A stretch of DNA of 64,000 nt from Nostoc sp. CHAB 5834. Its GTDB lineage: Bacteria; Cyanobacteriota; Cyanobacteriia; Cyanobacteriales; Nostocaceae. Made by a program: the position numbers and the translations under genes. Positions 27,185 to 36,385 of the stretch are shown in pieces; the stretch's first letter is position 1; each line of letters starts with the position of its first letter. The stretch lies in NCBI GenBank assembly GCA_020829485.1, contig JAIVFU010000028.1:13059-77058 (forward strand). The letters are read 5' to 3'. The notes beneath the pieces were generated by a model that did not search any database, was not told the DNA's origin, and was given only the letters and a program-made list of their open reading frames with translations.

Positions 27185-27211
27185 AACATAGAAATTGCGT
27201 AGATATCCACT

Positions 27212-27254
27212 GTTCTCTCACTTGTTTTGCTTTCAGTAAAACAAGTGAGAGAAC
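27212..27254. terminator. 17-bp perfect palindrome between tnpB and gyrA
   Basis: GTTCTCTCACTTGTTTT and AAAACAAGTGAGAGAAC pair without mismatch around GCTTTCAGT. It may be a gyrA transcript end, part of the IS left end, or a separate element. Confidence 0.5.
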
Positions 27255-27268
27255 GTGGAGATTTTAAC

Positions 27269-27318
27269 CCACCTTTCATCCCCTCCCTACTCTGCCCGTG
27301 GTAGGGGATGAAAGGTGG
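27269..27318. terminator. 15-bp perfect hairpin downstream of gyrA
   Basis: CCACCTTTCATCCCC and GGGGATGAAAGGTGG pair perfectly with a 20-nt loop, 54 bp after the gyrA stop. Probably the gyrA transcript end; no T-run. Confidence 0.5.
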
Positions 27319-27371
27319 CTCATGGTAAAGAGATAAATCTCTCTCCCTGCCTCCCCTGCTCCCCCTGCTTT

Positions 27372-29987
27372 TTACTCTGCTTCTTCTGCATCGGCAGCAT
27401 CAGGTGGAACTATTGCCACTCCGGTAATGGCATCATCTTCGTCTAAACGCTGCACTCTGACTCCAGTTGCCGATCGCGATTGGATAGAAATCGCATTTAC
27501 CGCTTGACGGATGATAATACCGCGATTTGTCACCATCATGATTTCATCATCATCATTGTTGACAATGCGTAGGGTTGCCAACTTGTCTTTGGTTTTGCGG
27601 TTTTTGAACTTGGTTGCCATTAAACCCTGACCAGCACGGTTTTGCAGGCGGAACTGGGCAACTGGTACGCGCTTACCATATCCTCCCATTGTAATTACCA
27701 ACACCCAAGGGCCAACAATGCCACTGCTAGGCACTTCTGCGGACTCTTCATTAGTTTCGGTAATTTCGATATCTTCTGTTTCGATTGTTTCGATTGTTTC
27801 GATATCTTCAATTTCGGCTTCTGTAACTATATCCAAAGTTTCAAGAATTGCTGCGGGGAGGATATCCATACCCACGAGTTCATCTTTATTTTTGAGTTTC
27901 ATGGCTTTTACCCCACGAGTCGCCCTACTTAAAGGACGGAGTTGTTCGTGGTTGCACCGGAAGTTAATTGCCATCCCGTTCCGAGAACCAATGATTACAC
28001 TGTCCTCGACTCTGGCACGTCGCACCCAGCGCAGTTGGTCGCCTTCTTCTAAGGAAATGGCAATCAAACCATTGGCGCGAATGTGACTAAATGCTGCCAA
28101 TTCGGTTTTTTTGATATTGCCGCCCTTGGTGAGCATGACCAGATATTCTTCACTGCTAAACTCGTCAACAGGTACAATCGAGGTGATTTTTTCCTCTTTG
28201 GGAATTGGTAGCATCTGGACAATTGGTGTCCCGCGGCTAGTACGCGAACTCGCTGGAATTTGATACGCTCTCAGGCAATAAACAACACCACGCTCACTAA
28301 AGAATAAAATACTGTCGTGATCGCAGCAAGTCAAAAAATGCTCAATGGTATCATCATCTTTCACCTTGGCTGCGGCTTTGCCTCTGGTAGCACGGCTTTG
28401 GGCTTCAAAGGTGTTAACTGGCATCCGTTTGATGTAGCCTTGCTCTGTAACCAGAATTATTGCTTTTTCATTGGCAATTAGGTCACGGTCATCTAATTCG
28501 CCTTCCCCTGGTAAAATCACCGTGCGGCGGGGTGTAGCAAAGTTAGTTTTTAGTTGCGCGACTTCGGTTTCAATAATTTCTAGCACTCTCTCCCGATGTG
28601 CTAAAATATCTTGCAAATCGGTAATTTTCGCTTGCAATTCCTCGTGTTCCAAACGAATTTTGTCTGCTTCTAAGGCAGTCAAGCGCCGCAATTGCATTTG
28701 CAAAATCGCATCTGCTTGTACTTCCGAGAGTCCGTAAGTTGTGATTAATTCGCCTTTGGCTGTGGGTGCATCGGGAGCATGGCGAATTAAGACAATAATT
28801 GGATCTAACTGGGATAGGGCAATTAATAATCCTTGCAGGAGATGGTCGCGTTCCTCGGCTTTCCGCAGTTCGTAACGGGTGCGTCTAGCAATGGATTCGA
28901 TGCGGAAATCCAAGAAGACGGTTAAGAACTGCTTGAGGGTGAGTACTTGGGGTTCGCTATTCACCAACGCCAGCATATTTGCGCCGAAGTTGGCTTGCAG
29001 TGGCGTTTGTTTGTAGAGGTTATTTAGAACGACGCGGGGATAAGCATCACGCTTGAGTTCGATGACAACTCGCATCCCGTCGCGATCGCTTTCATCCCGG
29101 ATATCTGCGATGCCCTCTAGCCGCTTCTCGTTCACCATTTCGGCTATTTTTTCAATCAGCGCCGCTTTATTGGTTTGATAGGGCAATTCGGTGATGATAA
29201 TTGCTTCTCTATCTGGCCGTCCCCGTTGTTCAACGGTTTCAATGTTAGCGACACCACGCATGGTAATGGAACCACGCCCGGTGGTGTAAGCTTCTCGAAT
29301 GGCAGATGTCCCCAAAATTTGCGCCCCAGTCGGAAAGTCTGGGCCGTGGACATACTGCATTAATTCGAGATCGGTGATTTCTGGATTGTGGATTACAGCC
29401 ACTAAAGCATCAATCAATTCGCCCAAATTGTGCGGCGGAATGTTGGTTGCCATACCAACGGCAATCCCAGAGGAACCGTTGAGTAACAACTGGGGAATCC
29501 GTGCCGGTAGCACTGTCGGTTCTTGCTGGGAACCGTCGAAGTTATCGGCGAAATCTACGGTTTCATACTCGATGTCGTGGAGTAGACCAGCACTAGTTAA
29601 AGCTTGCAAGCGGCATTCTGTGTACCGCATGGCGGCTGGCGGATCGTTGTCTACCGAACCAAAGTTACCATGTCCGTTAACTAGGGGCGATCGCATGGAA
29701 AAATCCTGCGCCATCCGCACCAAGGCATCATATACTGCTGTGTCACCGTGGGGGTGATATTTACCCAACACTTCCCCCACAACACGAGCGCATTTCTTAA
29801 AGGGGCGATCGTGGAGCAGACCTAGCTCGTGCATTGCGTAGAGAATGCGACGATGCACAGGTTTTAGACCATCCCTGGCATCTGGCAACGCCCGACCCAC
29901 TATCACGCTCATGGCGTATTCCAGATAAGACTGCGACATTTCGGTTCGCAAGTCTATCGGGATAATCCTCTCCTGTGAGGTTGTCAT
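27372..29987 (-). CDS. gyrA: DNA gyrase/topoisomerase IV subunit A (GyrA family)
   Basis: 871 residues. The breakage-reunion domain is intact: [20 protein letters not shown], catalytic Tyr122 in AAMRYTE, and the quinolone-region loop [14 protein letters not shown] with Thr83 and Asp87 in E. coli numbering. The C-terminal beta-pinwheel ([18 protein letters not shown]..) follows. The GyrA box that marks wrapping gyrases (QRRGGKG) is degenerate here ([13 protein letters not shown]), so this may be the ParC-like second A subunit of cyanobacteria. An acidic insert of Glu/Thr/Ile repeats ([18 protein letters not shown]) lies before the last pinwheel blade, encoded by tandem 9-nt repeats near 27775-27805. 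No partner gyrB here. Confidence 0.88.
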   Translation of the reverse strand: MTTSQERIIPIDLRTEMSQSYLEYAMSVIVGRALPDARDGLKPVHRRILYAMHELGLLHDRPFKKCARVVGEVLGKYHPHGDTAVYDALVRMAQDFSMRSPLVNGHGNFGSVDNDPPAAMRYTECRLQALTSAGLLHDIEYETVDFADNFDGSQQEPTVLPARIPQLLLNGSSGIAVGMATNIPPHNLGELIDALVAVIHNPEITDLELMQYVHGPDFPTGAQILGTSAIREAYTTGRGSITMRGVANIETVEQRGRPDREAIIITELPYQTNKAALIEKIAEMVNEKRLEGIADIRDESDRDGMRVVIELKRDAYPRVVLNNLYKQTPLQANFGANMLALVNSEPQVLTLKQFLTVFLDFRIESIARRTRYELRKAEERDHLLQGLLIALSQLDPIIVLIRHAPDAPTAKGELITTYGLSEVQADAILQMQLRRLTALEADKIRLEHEELQAKITDLQDILAHRERVLEIIETEVAQLKTNFATPRRTVILPGEGELDDRDLIANEKAIILVTEQGYIKRMPVNTFEAQSRATRGKAAAKVKDDDTIEHFLTCCDHDSILFFSERGVVYCLRAYQIPASSRTSRGTPIVQMLPIPKEEKITSIVPVDEFSSEEYLVMLTKGGNIKKTELAAFSHIRANGLIAISLEEGDQLRWVRRARVEDSVIIGSRNGMAINFRCNHEQLRPLSRATRGVKAMKLKNKDELVGMDILPAAILETLDIVTEAEIEDIETIETIETEDIEITETNEESAEVPSSGIVGPWVLVITMGGYGKRVPVAQFRLQNRAGQGLMATKFKNRKTKDKLATLRIVNNDDDEIMMVTNRGIIIRQAVNAISIQSRSATGVRVQRLDEDDAITGVAIVPPDAADAEEAE

Positions 29988-30477
29988 AACCTAAAAATCT
30001 CCAAAAATCGTAGATTTTAGCTTGTTTACTCAACAAAGCGCAAAATTATTCTAAATTGCTCTTGAATAACTGCCATAATTTGATACAATTCTAGCATATA
30101 TTGCCTATTCTTTGCCTGGAAAGCTAACCCAAATATCTAGTAAAAAAACAGTATAATAATTTACACTTTATAAGCTCTACCTAATTAACAAGAGCAGTGA
30201 ACTAAAAGGTTGCTTATTGCAAAATTACTTAATTAATTTGAAAGATGACGGGGTTAATTTAAGGCAACAATATAAATTGGCTTTATAGCTCTTACTTTTA
30301 TAACCGTTATTTATTAGATTTGTCACTAAATAAGGTCTGAAAAATTAAACCCTAGTTGATCATTTCTACTTAGACAAAGAGCAGAAATGGATAAAGCCTT
30401 CCAAGATGTAATTAAACGAGCATTCGCAAAATTTTATCAGAATAAACAGGGCATTTTGACGTAAAGGAGAGAAAATT

Positions 30478-31131
30478 TTGGCAGCAGTCCGAGTCCGCCA
30501 GCATGTTAATCCACTTGGTAAAAAGTATCAAACACCAGCAAGTCCCCAAGATTTGGAAAAAATTTATGCAAAGCCAAATCAACCGCTACATTTAGATATT
30601 GGCTGCGCTAAAGGACTGTTTTTGCTGAATATGGCCAAAATAGAACCCAACTGGAATTTTCTTGGCTTAGAAATTCGGGAACCGCTAGTGGTGGAGGCGA
30701 ATAAGTTACGTTCTGAGTTAGGTTTGACAAACCTGCACTACTTATTTTGCAATGTGAATAACTCACTGCGATCGCTATTATCTTGCCTCCCTCTGGGAAG
30801 TTTACAACGCGTTACAATTCAATTCCCCGATCCTTGGTTTAAAACCCGCCACGCTAAACGTCGTGTAGTGCAACCAGAACTAGTGGCAGAATTAGCCAGT
30901 TATCTTGCAGTTGGGGGAGTTGTATTTCTGCAATCAGATATGGAATTTGTTGCTGTAGAAATGCGCGATCGCTTTGCTGCTCACCCAGCTTATCAGAAAG
31001 TTGGTACAGAAGAATGGTTGTCACAAAACCCGCTACCAGTCCCCACAGAACGGGAAATAGGTACGCAAAAAAAGGGTGAACCTGTTTATCGAGCTTTATT
31101 TGTCAAACGAGAAGTTGTGAATGAGGGGTAG
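30478..31131 (+). CDS. trmB: tRNA (guanine-N7-)-methyltransferase TrmB
   Basis: 217 residues. The SAM-binding motif LDIGCAKGLFLLNMA, the LGLEIREPLV strand and the TrmB signature IQFPDPWFKTRHAKRRVVQ are present. It methylates G46 of tRNA. TTG start, supported by AAAGGAGAG 7 nt upstream and by the normal family N terminus. The 490-bp gap before it (29988-30477) is AT-rich with no evident gene. Confidence 0.92.
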   Translation: MAAVRVRQHVNPLGKKYQTPASPQDLEKIYAKPNQPLHLDIGCAKGLFLLNMAKIEPNWNFLGLEIREPLVVEANKLRSELGLTNLHYLFCNVNNSLRSLLSCLPLGSLQRVTIQFPDPWFKTRHAKRRVVQPELVAELASYLAVGGVVFLQSDMEFVAVEMRDRFAAHPAYQKVGTEEWLSQNPLPVPTEREIGTQKKGEPVYRALFVKREVVNEG

Positions 31132-31260
31132 TGGCGGTATGAGCATCTAGCGCTATAAACGCCAAATTTTGCTTGAAATATTGACATTTTATAAATCATA
31201 TAAGTAAGTCGGTACGAATAAATCGAACTATGTGAAGTAATGTAAAATTATTGTAATCAA

Positions 31261-31316
31261 GTTTGTAGTAAGGACTTTAGTCCTTCTTTTAGGACTAAAG
31301 TCCTTACTACAAACAT
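31261..31316. repeat. Palindromic dispersed repeat (GTAGTAAGGACTTTAGTCC type)
   Basis: GTTTGTAGTAAGGACTTTAG and its facing complement CTAAAGTCCTTACTACAAAC form a near-perfect 25-bp-arm palindrome. A relative is at 10450-10505. Confidence 0.8.
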
Positions 31317-31595
31317 GCAAATTATTTACGTCATTTTACTTAAAAGTTTTATTTATGTCTATAATTTGGTAATTATCTCTAAGGTTAAGTACTACAGTTG
31401 CAAAAAATAATTTACTTAAGTGATATTTTTTACATTTTTTTTGGAAAATTGCTTTTGTAGATTAAGCCATAGTTTGATACATCCGTATTTTGGATGCTGA
31501 TTGCAGAGATGATGCTACGTTTCGGCTAACAATGCGATTAGACATCTCCAGAAATTGGGGTTGCATATTTGCGGGATGATTTTACTATTTTTGTG

Positions 31596-31660
31596 GGATG
31601 GGCATCTTGCCCGTCTCCTGTATTTCCGGGCGGGCAGGATGCCCACCCCACAAGAATCAT
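31596..31660. repeat. Inverted repeat GTGGGATGGGCATCTTGCCC type
   Basis: TGTGGGATGGGCATCTTGCC faces GGCAGGATGCCCACCCCACA around a short GC-rich loop. Related fragments lie near 2140-2155 and 43275-43297. Non-coding. Confidence 0.7.
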
Positions 31661-31678
31661 CCCTTAATTCAGCAACGC

Positions 31679-31744
31679 CCAGAAATTAATTATGCGTTAC
31701 CTGAAACCCTTGTCTTGACGTTGCAATGCAACGTCTCTACATTC
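31679..31744. repeat. 66-bp dispersed repeat, copy B (inverted)
   Basis: Identical in reverse complement to 2025-2090, 29.6 kb away. It lies within the repeat-rich gene-free stretch 31132-32305. Confidence 0.85.
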
Positions 31745-31825
31745 GTTCATTTTCGGAGATGTCTATTGTTTCGACTGACAATGCGATTGTTTTGACCTGC
31801 AAAAATCTTTATTAAAGCTTTTGTA

Positions 31826-32141
31826 TATAGCGGTTTTCGTTTCCGTGAGGTATGCACGGCACTGCCCATGCGTGTCAACTTAAGCAAAAATGCATGTCCC
31901 ACAGGCGTTTTACCCCCCTTAATCCCCCCGATGCATTGGGGGGAAAAAGAAATCCAGTTCCCTCCCCTTAGAAAAAGGAGGGTTAGGGTGGGGTGACGCG
32001 GTGAGTGATGGGAAGCCAGAGAACTGAATATCACGTCTTGGCAAGGGTTTTACGTTACGTTAAGTTGACACCTATGGGCACTGCCGTGCCCCTACACCTT
32101 GCGATGTAATGCTGTACCGCATCTGAATGGGAACCGCTATA
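31826..32141. mobile_element. 316-bp MITE-like element
   Basis: The ends TATAGCGGTT and AACCGCTATA are perfect inverted repeats. Inside, a ~32-bp arm with the GCACGGCACTGCCCAT and GTGTCAACTTAA blocks recurs inverted with a few changes at about 32060-32095. A CCCCCCTTAATCCCCC segment lies between. No ORF with support. This fits a non-autonomous, palindromic mobile element or a nest of such elements. Confidence 0.65.
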
Positions 32142-32305
32142 ACAGCTTAAATATCTAATCCCGTAACGGCGAGTTGCGCTGGAAAATGTCAAAATTAAAT
32201 GAGTTTTGCGTAGGCGCAAACGCGAGTGCGTCTCTAAGAGTTGCGACTTGTCGCCAGACATCACCATTTTACAAGCGCGGATTTGAGATAACTAAGTTGA
32301 AATTT

Positions 32306-33316
32306 ATGGGCAAGCAACGTGTTCTTTCTGGAGTTCAACCAACGGGCAATTACCATCTAGGTAACTATTTGGGAGCCATTCGCAACTGGGTAGAAGGTCA
32401 GAGCGAATACGAAAATTACCTTTTTGTGGCTGATTTGCACGCGATTACAGTGCCACACGACCCAAAACAATTGGCAGCTGATACCTACACCCTTGCTGCT
32501 CTCTATCTAGCTTGTGGTCTTGATTTAAATCACTCCACCATCTTTGTGCAATCCCACGTTTCGGCTCACAGTGAACTCACCTGGTTGCTCAACTGCATTA
32601 CACCTCTAAACTGGCTGCAAGATATGATCCAGTTTAAGGAAAAGGCTGTTAAACAGGGAGAAAATGTCAGTGCGGGCTTATTAGATTACCCTGTGCTGAT
32701 GGCAGCTGATATTTTGCTTTACCAAGCCGATAAAGTGCCAGTGGGTGAAGACCAAAAGCAACACTTGGAATTGACACGGGATATTGCAGCTCGGTTAAAT
32801 CACCAATTTGGTAAACCAGATCAACCACTTCTGAAGTTACCAGACCCTTTGATTAGTAAAGAAGGGGCAAGGGTGATGAGTTTAGCCGACGGTACACGCA
32901 AAATGTCGAAGTCTGATCCTTCGGAGTTAAGCCGAATCAGTTTGCTAGATTCACCAGAACAGATTCAACACAAGATTAAGCGTTGTAAAACTGATCCGAT
33001 TCGTGGTCTGACTTTCGACGATCCAGCGCGTCCAGAGTGCAATAATTTGTTAACGCTCTATACATTGCTTTCTGGTAAAGCGAAGGAAGATGTAGCAGTT
33101 GAGTGTCAGGATATGGGTTGGGGGCAATTCAAGCCATTGTTGACGGACACAATTATTGAGTCTCTAAAACCAATTCAAGAAAAATATCAATCGATAATGG
33201 AGGATAAAGGCTATTTGGAATTTGTGTTGCGGGATGGAGGGGAAAAAGCTAGAGCGATCGCAAATCAAACTTTATCACAAGTAAAAACTGCTTTAGGCTA
33301 TTCTCTTCCTCTATAA
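32306..33316 (+). CDS. trpS: Tryptophanyl-tRNA synthetase
   Basis: 336 residues from the ATG at 32306 (MGKQRVLSGVQPTGNYHLGN). Class I synthetase signatures: the HIGH-type TGNYHLGNYLG and the KMSKS loop RKMSKSDP; also PVLMAADILLYQADKVPVGEDQ, typical of TrpS. It charges tRNA-Trp. The frame stays open 44 codons upstream, but that part is repeat-like DNA and the family starts at 32306. It ends 40 bp before the MetF-like gene, possibly co-transcribed. Confidence 0.95.
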   Translation: MGKQRVLSGVQPTGNYHLGNYLGAIRNWVEGQSEYENYLFVADLHAITVPHDPKQLAADTYTLAALYLACGLDLNHSTIFVQSHVSAHSELTWLLNCITPLNWLQDMIQFKEKAVKQGENVSAGLLDYPVLMAADILLYQADKVPVGEDQKQHLELTRDIAARLNHQFGKPDQPLLKLPDPLISKEGARVMSLADGTRKMSKSDPSELSRISLLDSPEQIQHKIKRCKTDPIRGLTFDDPARPECNNLLTLYTLLSGKAKEDVAVECQDMGWGQFKPLLTDTIIESLKPIQEKYQSIMEDKGYLEFVLRDGGEKARAIANQTLSQVKTALGYSLPL

Positions 33317-33356
33317 GTTTTCCCTTTTCGGTGTGATTGGCTATACCATTTAATAA

Positions 33357-34295
33357 ATGGAAATTCTTAATTATATGCATCACACCCATAGCCCCACAGC
33401 CTTCCAGAGAGCTGTACAAGCAGGTGAATTTCTAGTTACTGCCGAGGTAGCACCGCCGAAAGGCGGAGATCCAGCGCACATGATTCAAATGGCGGCGACT
33501 CTTAAGGGAAGGGTTCATGCTGTCAATGTTACTGATGGTAGCCGCGCAGTATTACGGATGTCTTCGTTAATGGCTTCAGTGATTTTGTTACAAAACGGTA
33601 TAGAGCCGATTTGTCAAATTGCTTGCCGCGATCGCAACCGCATAGGTTTACAAGCTGATTTGATGGGCGCTCATGCTTTAGGTATCCGTAATATCTTAGC
33701 TTTGACTGGCGACCCAGTAAAAGCAGGCGATCATCCAGATGCCAAAGCAGTGTTTGACTTGGAAGCAGTGCGACTGCTGCAACTGATTCGGAAGATGAAT
33801 CAAGGCGTTGATTGCAACGAAAAACCTTTGACTGATGGAGCGTTAGATTTATTTGTTGGTGCAGCAGTAGATCCACAATGTAAAAGTTGGTCGGGTTTGC
33901 AAAGCCGATTTGAACGCAAAATCGAAGCCGGAGCGCAGTTTTTTCAAAGTCAATTGATTACAGATTTTGAGCGCCTAGAAAAGTTCATGGATACTATTGC
34001 TGCTGGGTATAAAAAACCAATTTTGGCAGGAATTTTTCTGTTGAAATCGGCAAAGAATGCCCAGTTTATTAATAGATGTGTTCCGGGTGTAAATATTCCC
34101 CAACATATTATTGATAGATTGGCAAAAGCCAAAGATCCTTTTGAGGAAGGGATGAAAATTGCCGCAGAGCAAGTGCAGATAGCGCGGCAATTGTGTCAAG
34201 GAGTTCACATGATGGCGGTGAAACGAGAAGATGCGATCGCGCCAATTCTAGATTTGGCTGGGGTTGCTCCAGTTAATCAGTTGGTATCCAAGTAA
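33357..34295 (+). CDS. Methylenetetrahydrofolate reductase-family (MetF-like) protein
   Basis: 312 residues. TIM-barrel of the MTHFR type: FLVTAEVAPPKGGDP, VNVTDGSRAVLRMSSLM, ICQIACRDRNRIGLQADLMG, and ILALTGDPVKAGDHPDA, which matches the FAD-binding LRGD/LTGDP motif. The family makes 5-methyl-THF; this cyanobacterial branch is shorter at the end than E. coli MetF and its electron donor is unclear. The start may be the ATG at 33375. A terminator follows (34318-34347). Confidence 0.85.
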   Translation: MEILNYMHHTHSPTAFQRAVQAGEFLVTAEVAPPKGGDPAHMIQMAATLKGRVHAVNVTDGSRAVLRMSSLMASVILLQNGIEPICQIACRDRNRIGLQADLMGAHALGIRNILALTGDPVKAGDHPDAKAVFDLEAVRLLQLIRKMNQGVDCNEKPLTDGALDLFVGAAVDPQCKSWSGLQSRFERKIEAGAQFFQSQLITDFERLEKFMDTIAAGYKKPILAGIFLLKSAKNAQFINRCVPGVNIPQHIIDRLAKAKDPFEEGMKIAAEQVQIARQLCQGVHMMAVKREDAIAPILDLAGVAPVNQLVSK

Positions 34296-34317
34296 ATGAG
34301 ATAAAAATTCTTTATTA

Positions 34318-34347
34318 AAGCAGATGGTTGTTCCCATCTGCTTTTTT
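34318..34347 (+). terminator. Rho-independent terminator of the MetF-like gene
   Basis: AGCAGATGG / CCATCTGCT stem with a short loop, followed by TTTTT, 23 bp after the stop. Confidence 0.85.
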
Positions 34348-34419
34348 CTGTTGAAACAGACGCATTTACACTATTTTTGATAAACTTTGAATGTCCAATG
34401 TTAGCTTTACTAAATCCAG

Positions 34420-35232
34420 GTGCAAACTGACAAAATATTTTATAGCTTATTTCAAACTTTTCCTAGCATATTTTTTGCAATAATTGGCGATACGGCTGTC
34501 AATGTCAATGCATATCAATTTGTTTCAATCGAACTAAAAGAAACTGCTTTTAGGATTGATGGAGTATTTATCCCCACAAGTGAAACCACAAACCAACCCC
34601 TCTATTTTGTTGAAGTCCAGTTTCAATTAGACCCGACTTTTTATAGACGCTTCTTTGCCGAAATCTTTCTTTATTTACGTCAAAACGAATCTGTAAATTT
34701 TTGGCGTGCTGTTGTCATCTATCCCCAACGAAGTTTAGATCCAGACGATCGCCTACCGTATCAGTTGTTGCTAAACAGTTCACAAGTGCAATGCATTTAT
34801 CTAGATGAATTAGATACAGATGAGAACTCACTTCAAGTTGCGATCGTTAAATTAATTATCGAAAGGGAAGAGACAGCCGTTGAGAAAGGTAGAGAATTGA
34901 TTTTACAAGCAAGGCAACAACTGGCAGATGAAACTACCACAAAGCAAATTGTAGAATTGATAAAGACTATTCTGTTGTACAAATTTACCAGGTTAAGCCG
35001 AGAGGAGTTAGCAGAAATGTTGGGTATAGACGACGAATTCAAAAAGACAAGGATGTATCAATCAATCAAGGAAGACGGCTTAGAAGAAGGTCGCCAGGAA
35101 GGTCGCCAGGAAGCTAAGTTAGAAGTTATTCCCCGGTTGTTGGCATTGGGATTGACTATAGAACAAGTGGCGGTGGCTCTCGATTTGACAGTGGCGCAAG
35201 TACAGCAAGCAGCCCAGAATCAGTCTAGCTGA
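34420..35232 (+). CDS. Rpn-family (DUF2887) PD-(D/E)XK nuclease-like protein
   Basis: 270 residues, GTG start. The N terminus MQTDKIFYSLFQTFPSIFF and the core RIDGVFIPTS...YFVEVQFQLDPTFYRRFFAE fit the DUF2887/Rpn group, with Asp and Glu-x-Gln at the nuclease positions. The C-terminal part has EEGRQEGRQEAKLE, common in this family, followed by a helix-turn-helix-like tail (LTIEQVAVALDLTVAQVQQ). Such genes are abundant and patchy in cyanobacteria and related to recombination-promoting nucleases; the cell role is not known. Confidence 0.8.
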   Translation: MQTDKIFYSLFQTFPSIFFAIIGDTAVNVNAYQFVSIELKETAFRIDGVFIPTSETTNQPLYFVEVQFQLDPTFYRRFFAEIFLYLRQNESVNFWRAVVIYPQRSLDPDDRLPYQLLLNSSQVQCIYLDELDTDENSLQVAIVKLIIEREETAVEKGRELILQARQQLADETTTKQIVELIKTILLYKFTRLSREELAEMLGIDDEFKKTRMYQSIKEDGLEEGRQEGRQEAKLEVIPRLLALGLTIEQVAVALDLTVAQVQQAAQNQSS

Positions 35233-35268
35233 TAGTGAGCGCTGCTTGCGTCGCACTTAAAACCTAGG

Positions 35269-35514
35269 TTACATCTTACCGTGTTGCATCACTTCTTGTA
35301 GATGCCGACGAACCTCTTGTGCTTGCTCAAGATCAGATTGGCGCAATTTTTGGAATAACTCTACACAAGGCTGGGAACCTACTTGCTCTGCATCTTTGAT
35401 ATAAATATCGTAAGCTTTAATGGCTTCAGCCTTGTTGTGCAAAACAGTGACAAAATCATACTCCAAGTTGCTAATTACTTCTTGAGACTGTCCATTACCT
35501 GTATTTGTAGTCAT
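35269..35514 (-). CDS. Small conserved helical protein (81 aa)
   Basis: All-helical, acidic; EYDFVTVLHNKAEAIKAYDI and LFQKLRQSDLEQAQEVRRHL suggest a ferritin-like or DUF2383-type helical hairpin. GAGGG lies 8 nt before the ATG. No cysteine or membrane segment. I have seen similar short proteins in Nostoc but know no function. Confidence 0.65.
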   Translation of the reverse strand: MTTNTGNGQSQEVISNLEYDFVTVLHNKAEAIKAYDIYIKDAEQVGSQPCVELFQKLRQSDLEQAQEVRRHLQEVMQHGKM

Positions 35515-35747
35515 GGCTTGACCCTCTTTTAGAATTTCTAATTAACTTATACTCACCCTAAAAGAGGGATTCATCTTCCAAAAAGAGTATATTTCAATAC
35601 GTCGGAAGTACCTTGCAAAAGGTAAGTTATGCCATTTGAGATTTTAGATGCATCCAATTTCCTGATACAGCCCCAAACAAAGGAGTGGAGAGTAAGAAAA
35701 TGCTTTTTCCCCACTCTCCACTCCCCACTCCCCATTTTCATAACAAT

Positions 35748-36296
35748 TTATCCAAGCGGTTGATTTTCATCACATTGTCGTGAATACTGTAATTCCAACT
35801 CATTTTGCCGTTCCCTACCTCCTCTGTACACAATCGGGCAAAACTTAGTGTTAGCACTCATGCAATCCATGTGTGGCGTTTTAGCACAGACTACAAGTAG
35901 TCCACCCAGAACAAACAACAAACCACAAATTGCAAGCGTATTAACCCAAGAAATTTCCAGCGCTCCGTGAACTACTACCTCTCGCAGTAGAGATACAATT
36001 GTTACCTCAACTGCCACTCCTACAGAGATACTATGTTCTTGCAAGTAGACCATTAATAGTCGGAATAACTCGACTAAAATCAACACAAATAGTATTTTTG
36101 CAGTCACATGTTTATAGTCTAGTGGCTGTATGAGGGCGATCGCTATCCCCCACAATTGGATTAGCATGACGGCGAACAATCCCAAACACAAGACAATCAC
36201 AATTAAGTCTTGAAAGGCTTCCATGTTCCGAACAATTGAGTGCCGATCAAGCCAGCGATCGCTAAATAAAAATCGACTTTTCTGGCGCTTTTGCAT
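35748..36296 (-). CDS. PsiE-like (phosphate-starvation-inducible) membrane protein
   Basis: 182 residues with four membrane segments (LIVIVLCLGLFAVMLIQLWG; ILFVLILVELFRLLMVYL; the segment ending LREVVVHG; TLAICGLLFVLGGLLVV). The VELFRLLMVYLQEHSISVGV and REVVVHG stretches are the PsiE family pattern. The C-terminal 30 residues are polar and contain several Cys. Role unknown beyond the family name. Confidence 0.8.
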   Translation of the reverse strand: MQKRQKSRFLFSDRWLDRHSIVRNMEAFQDLIVIVLCLGLFAVMLIQLWGIAIALIQPLDYKHVTAKILFVLILVELFRLLMVYLQEHSISVGVAVEVTIVSLLREVVVHGALEISWVNTLAICGLLFVLGGLLVVCAKTPHMDCMSANTKFCPIVYRGGRERQNELELQYSRQCDENQPLG

Positions 36297-36385
36297 GTAC
36301 GTTTTATTCCAATCGGGACAAGTTCAGACAACACCAGCGAGTCAACCCAATAGTTTTATGTTATGCAATATTAAGCTTTTGCGCC

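Noticed and set aside
26045..27202. 385-codon frame on the plus strand
   Set aside because: It is antisense to tnpB, has no domain pattern and no ribosome site; tnpB has full catalytic motifs.
32174..32305. 44-codon extension of trpS
   Set aside because: The extension is repeat-like DNA and absent from the family; the ATG at 32306 gives the normal N terminus.
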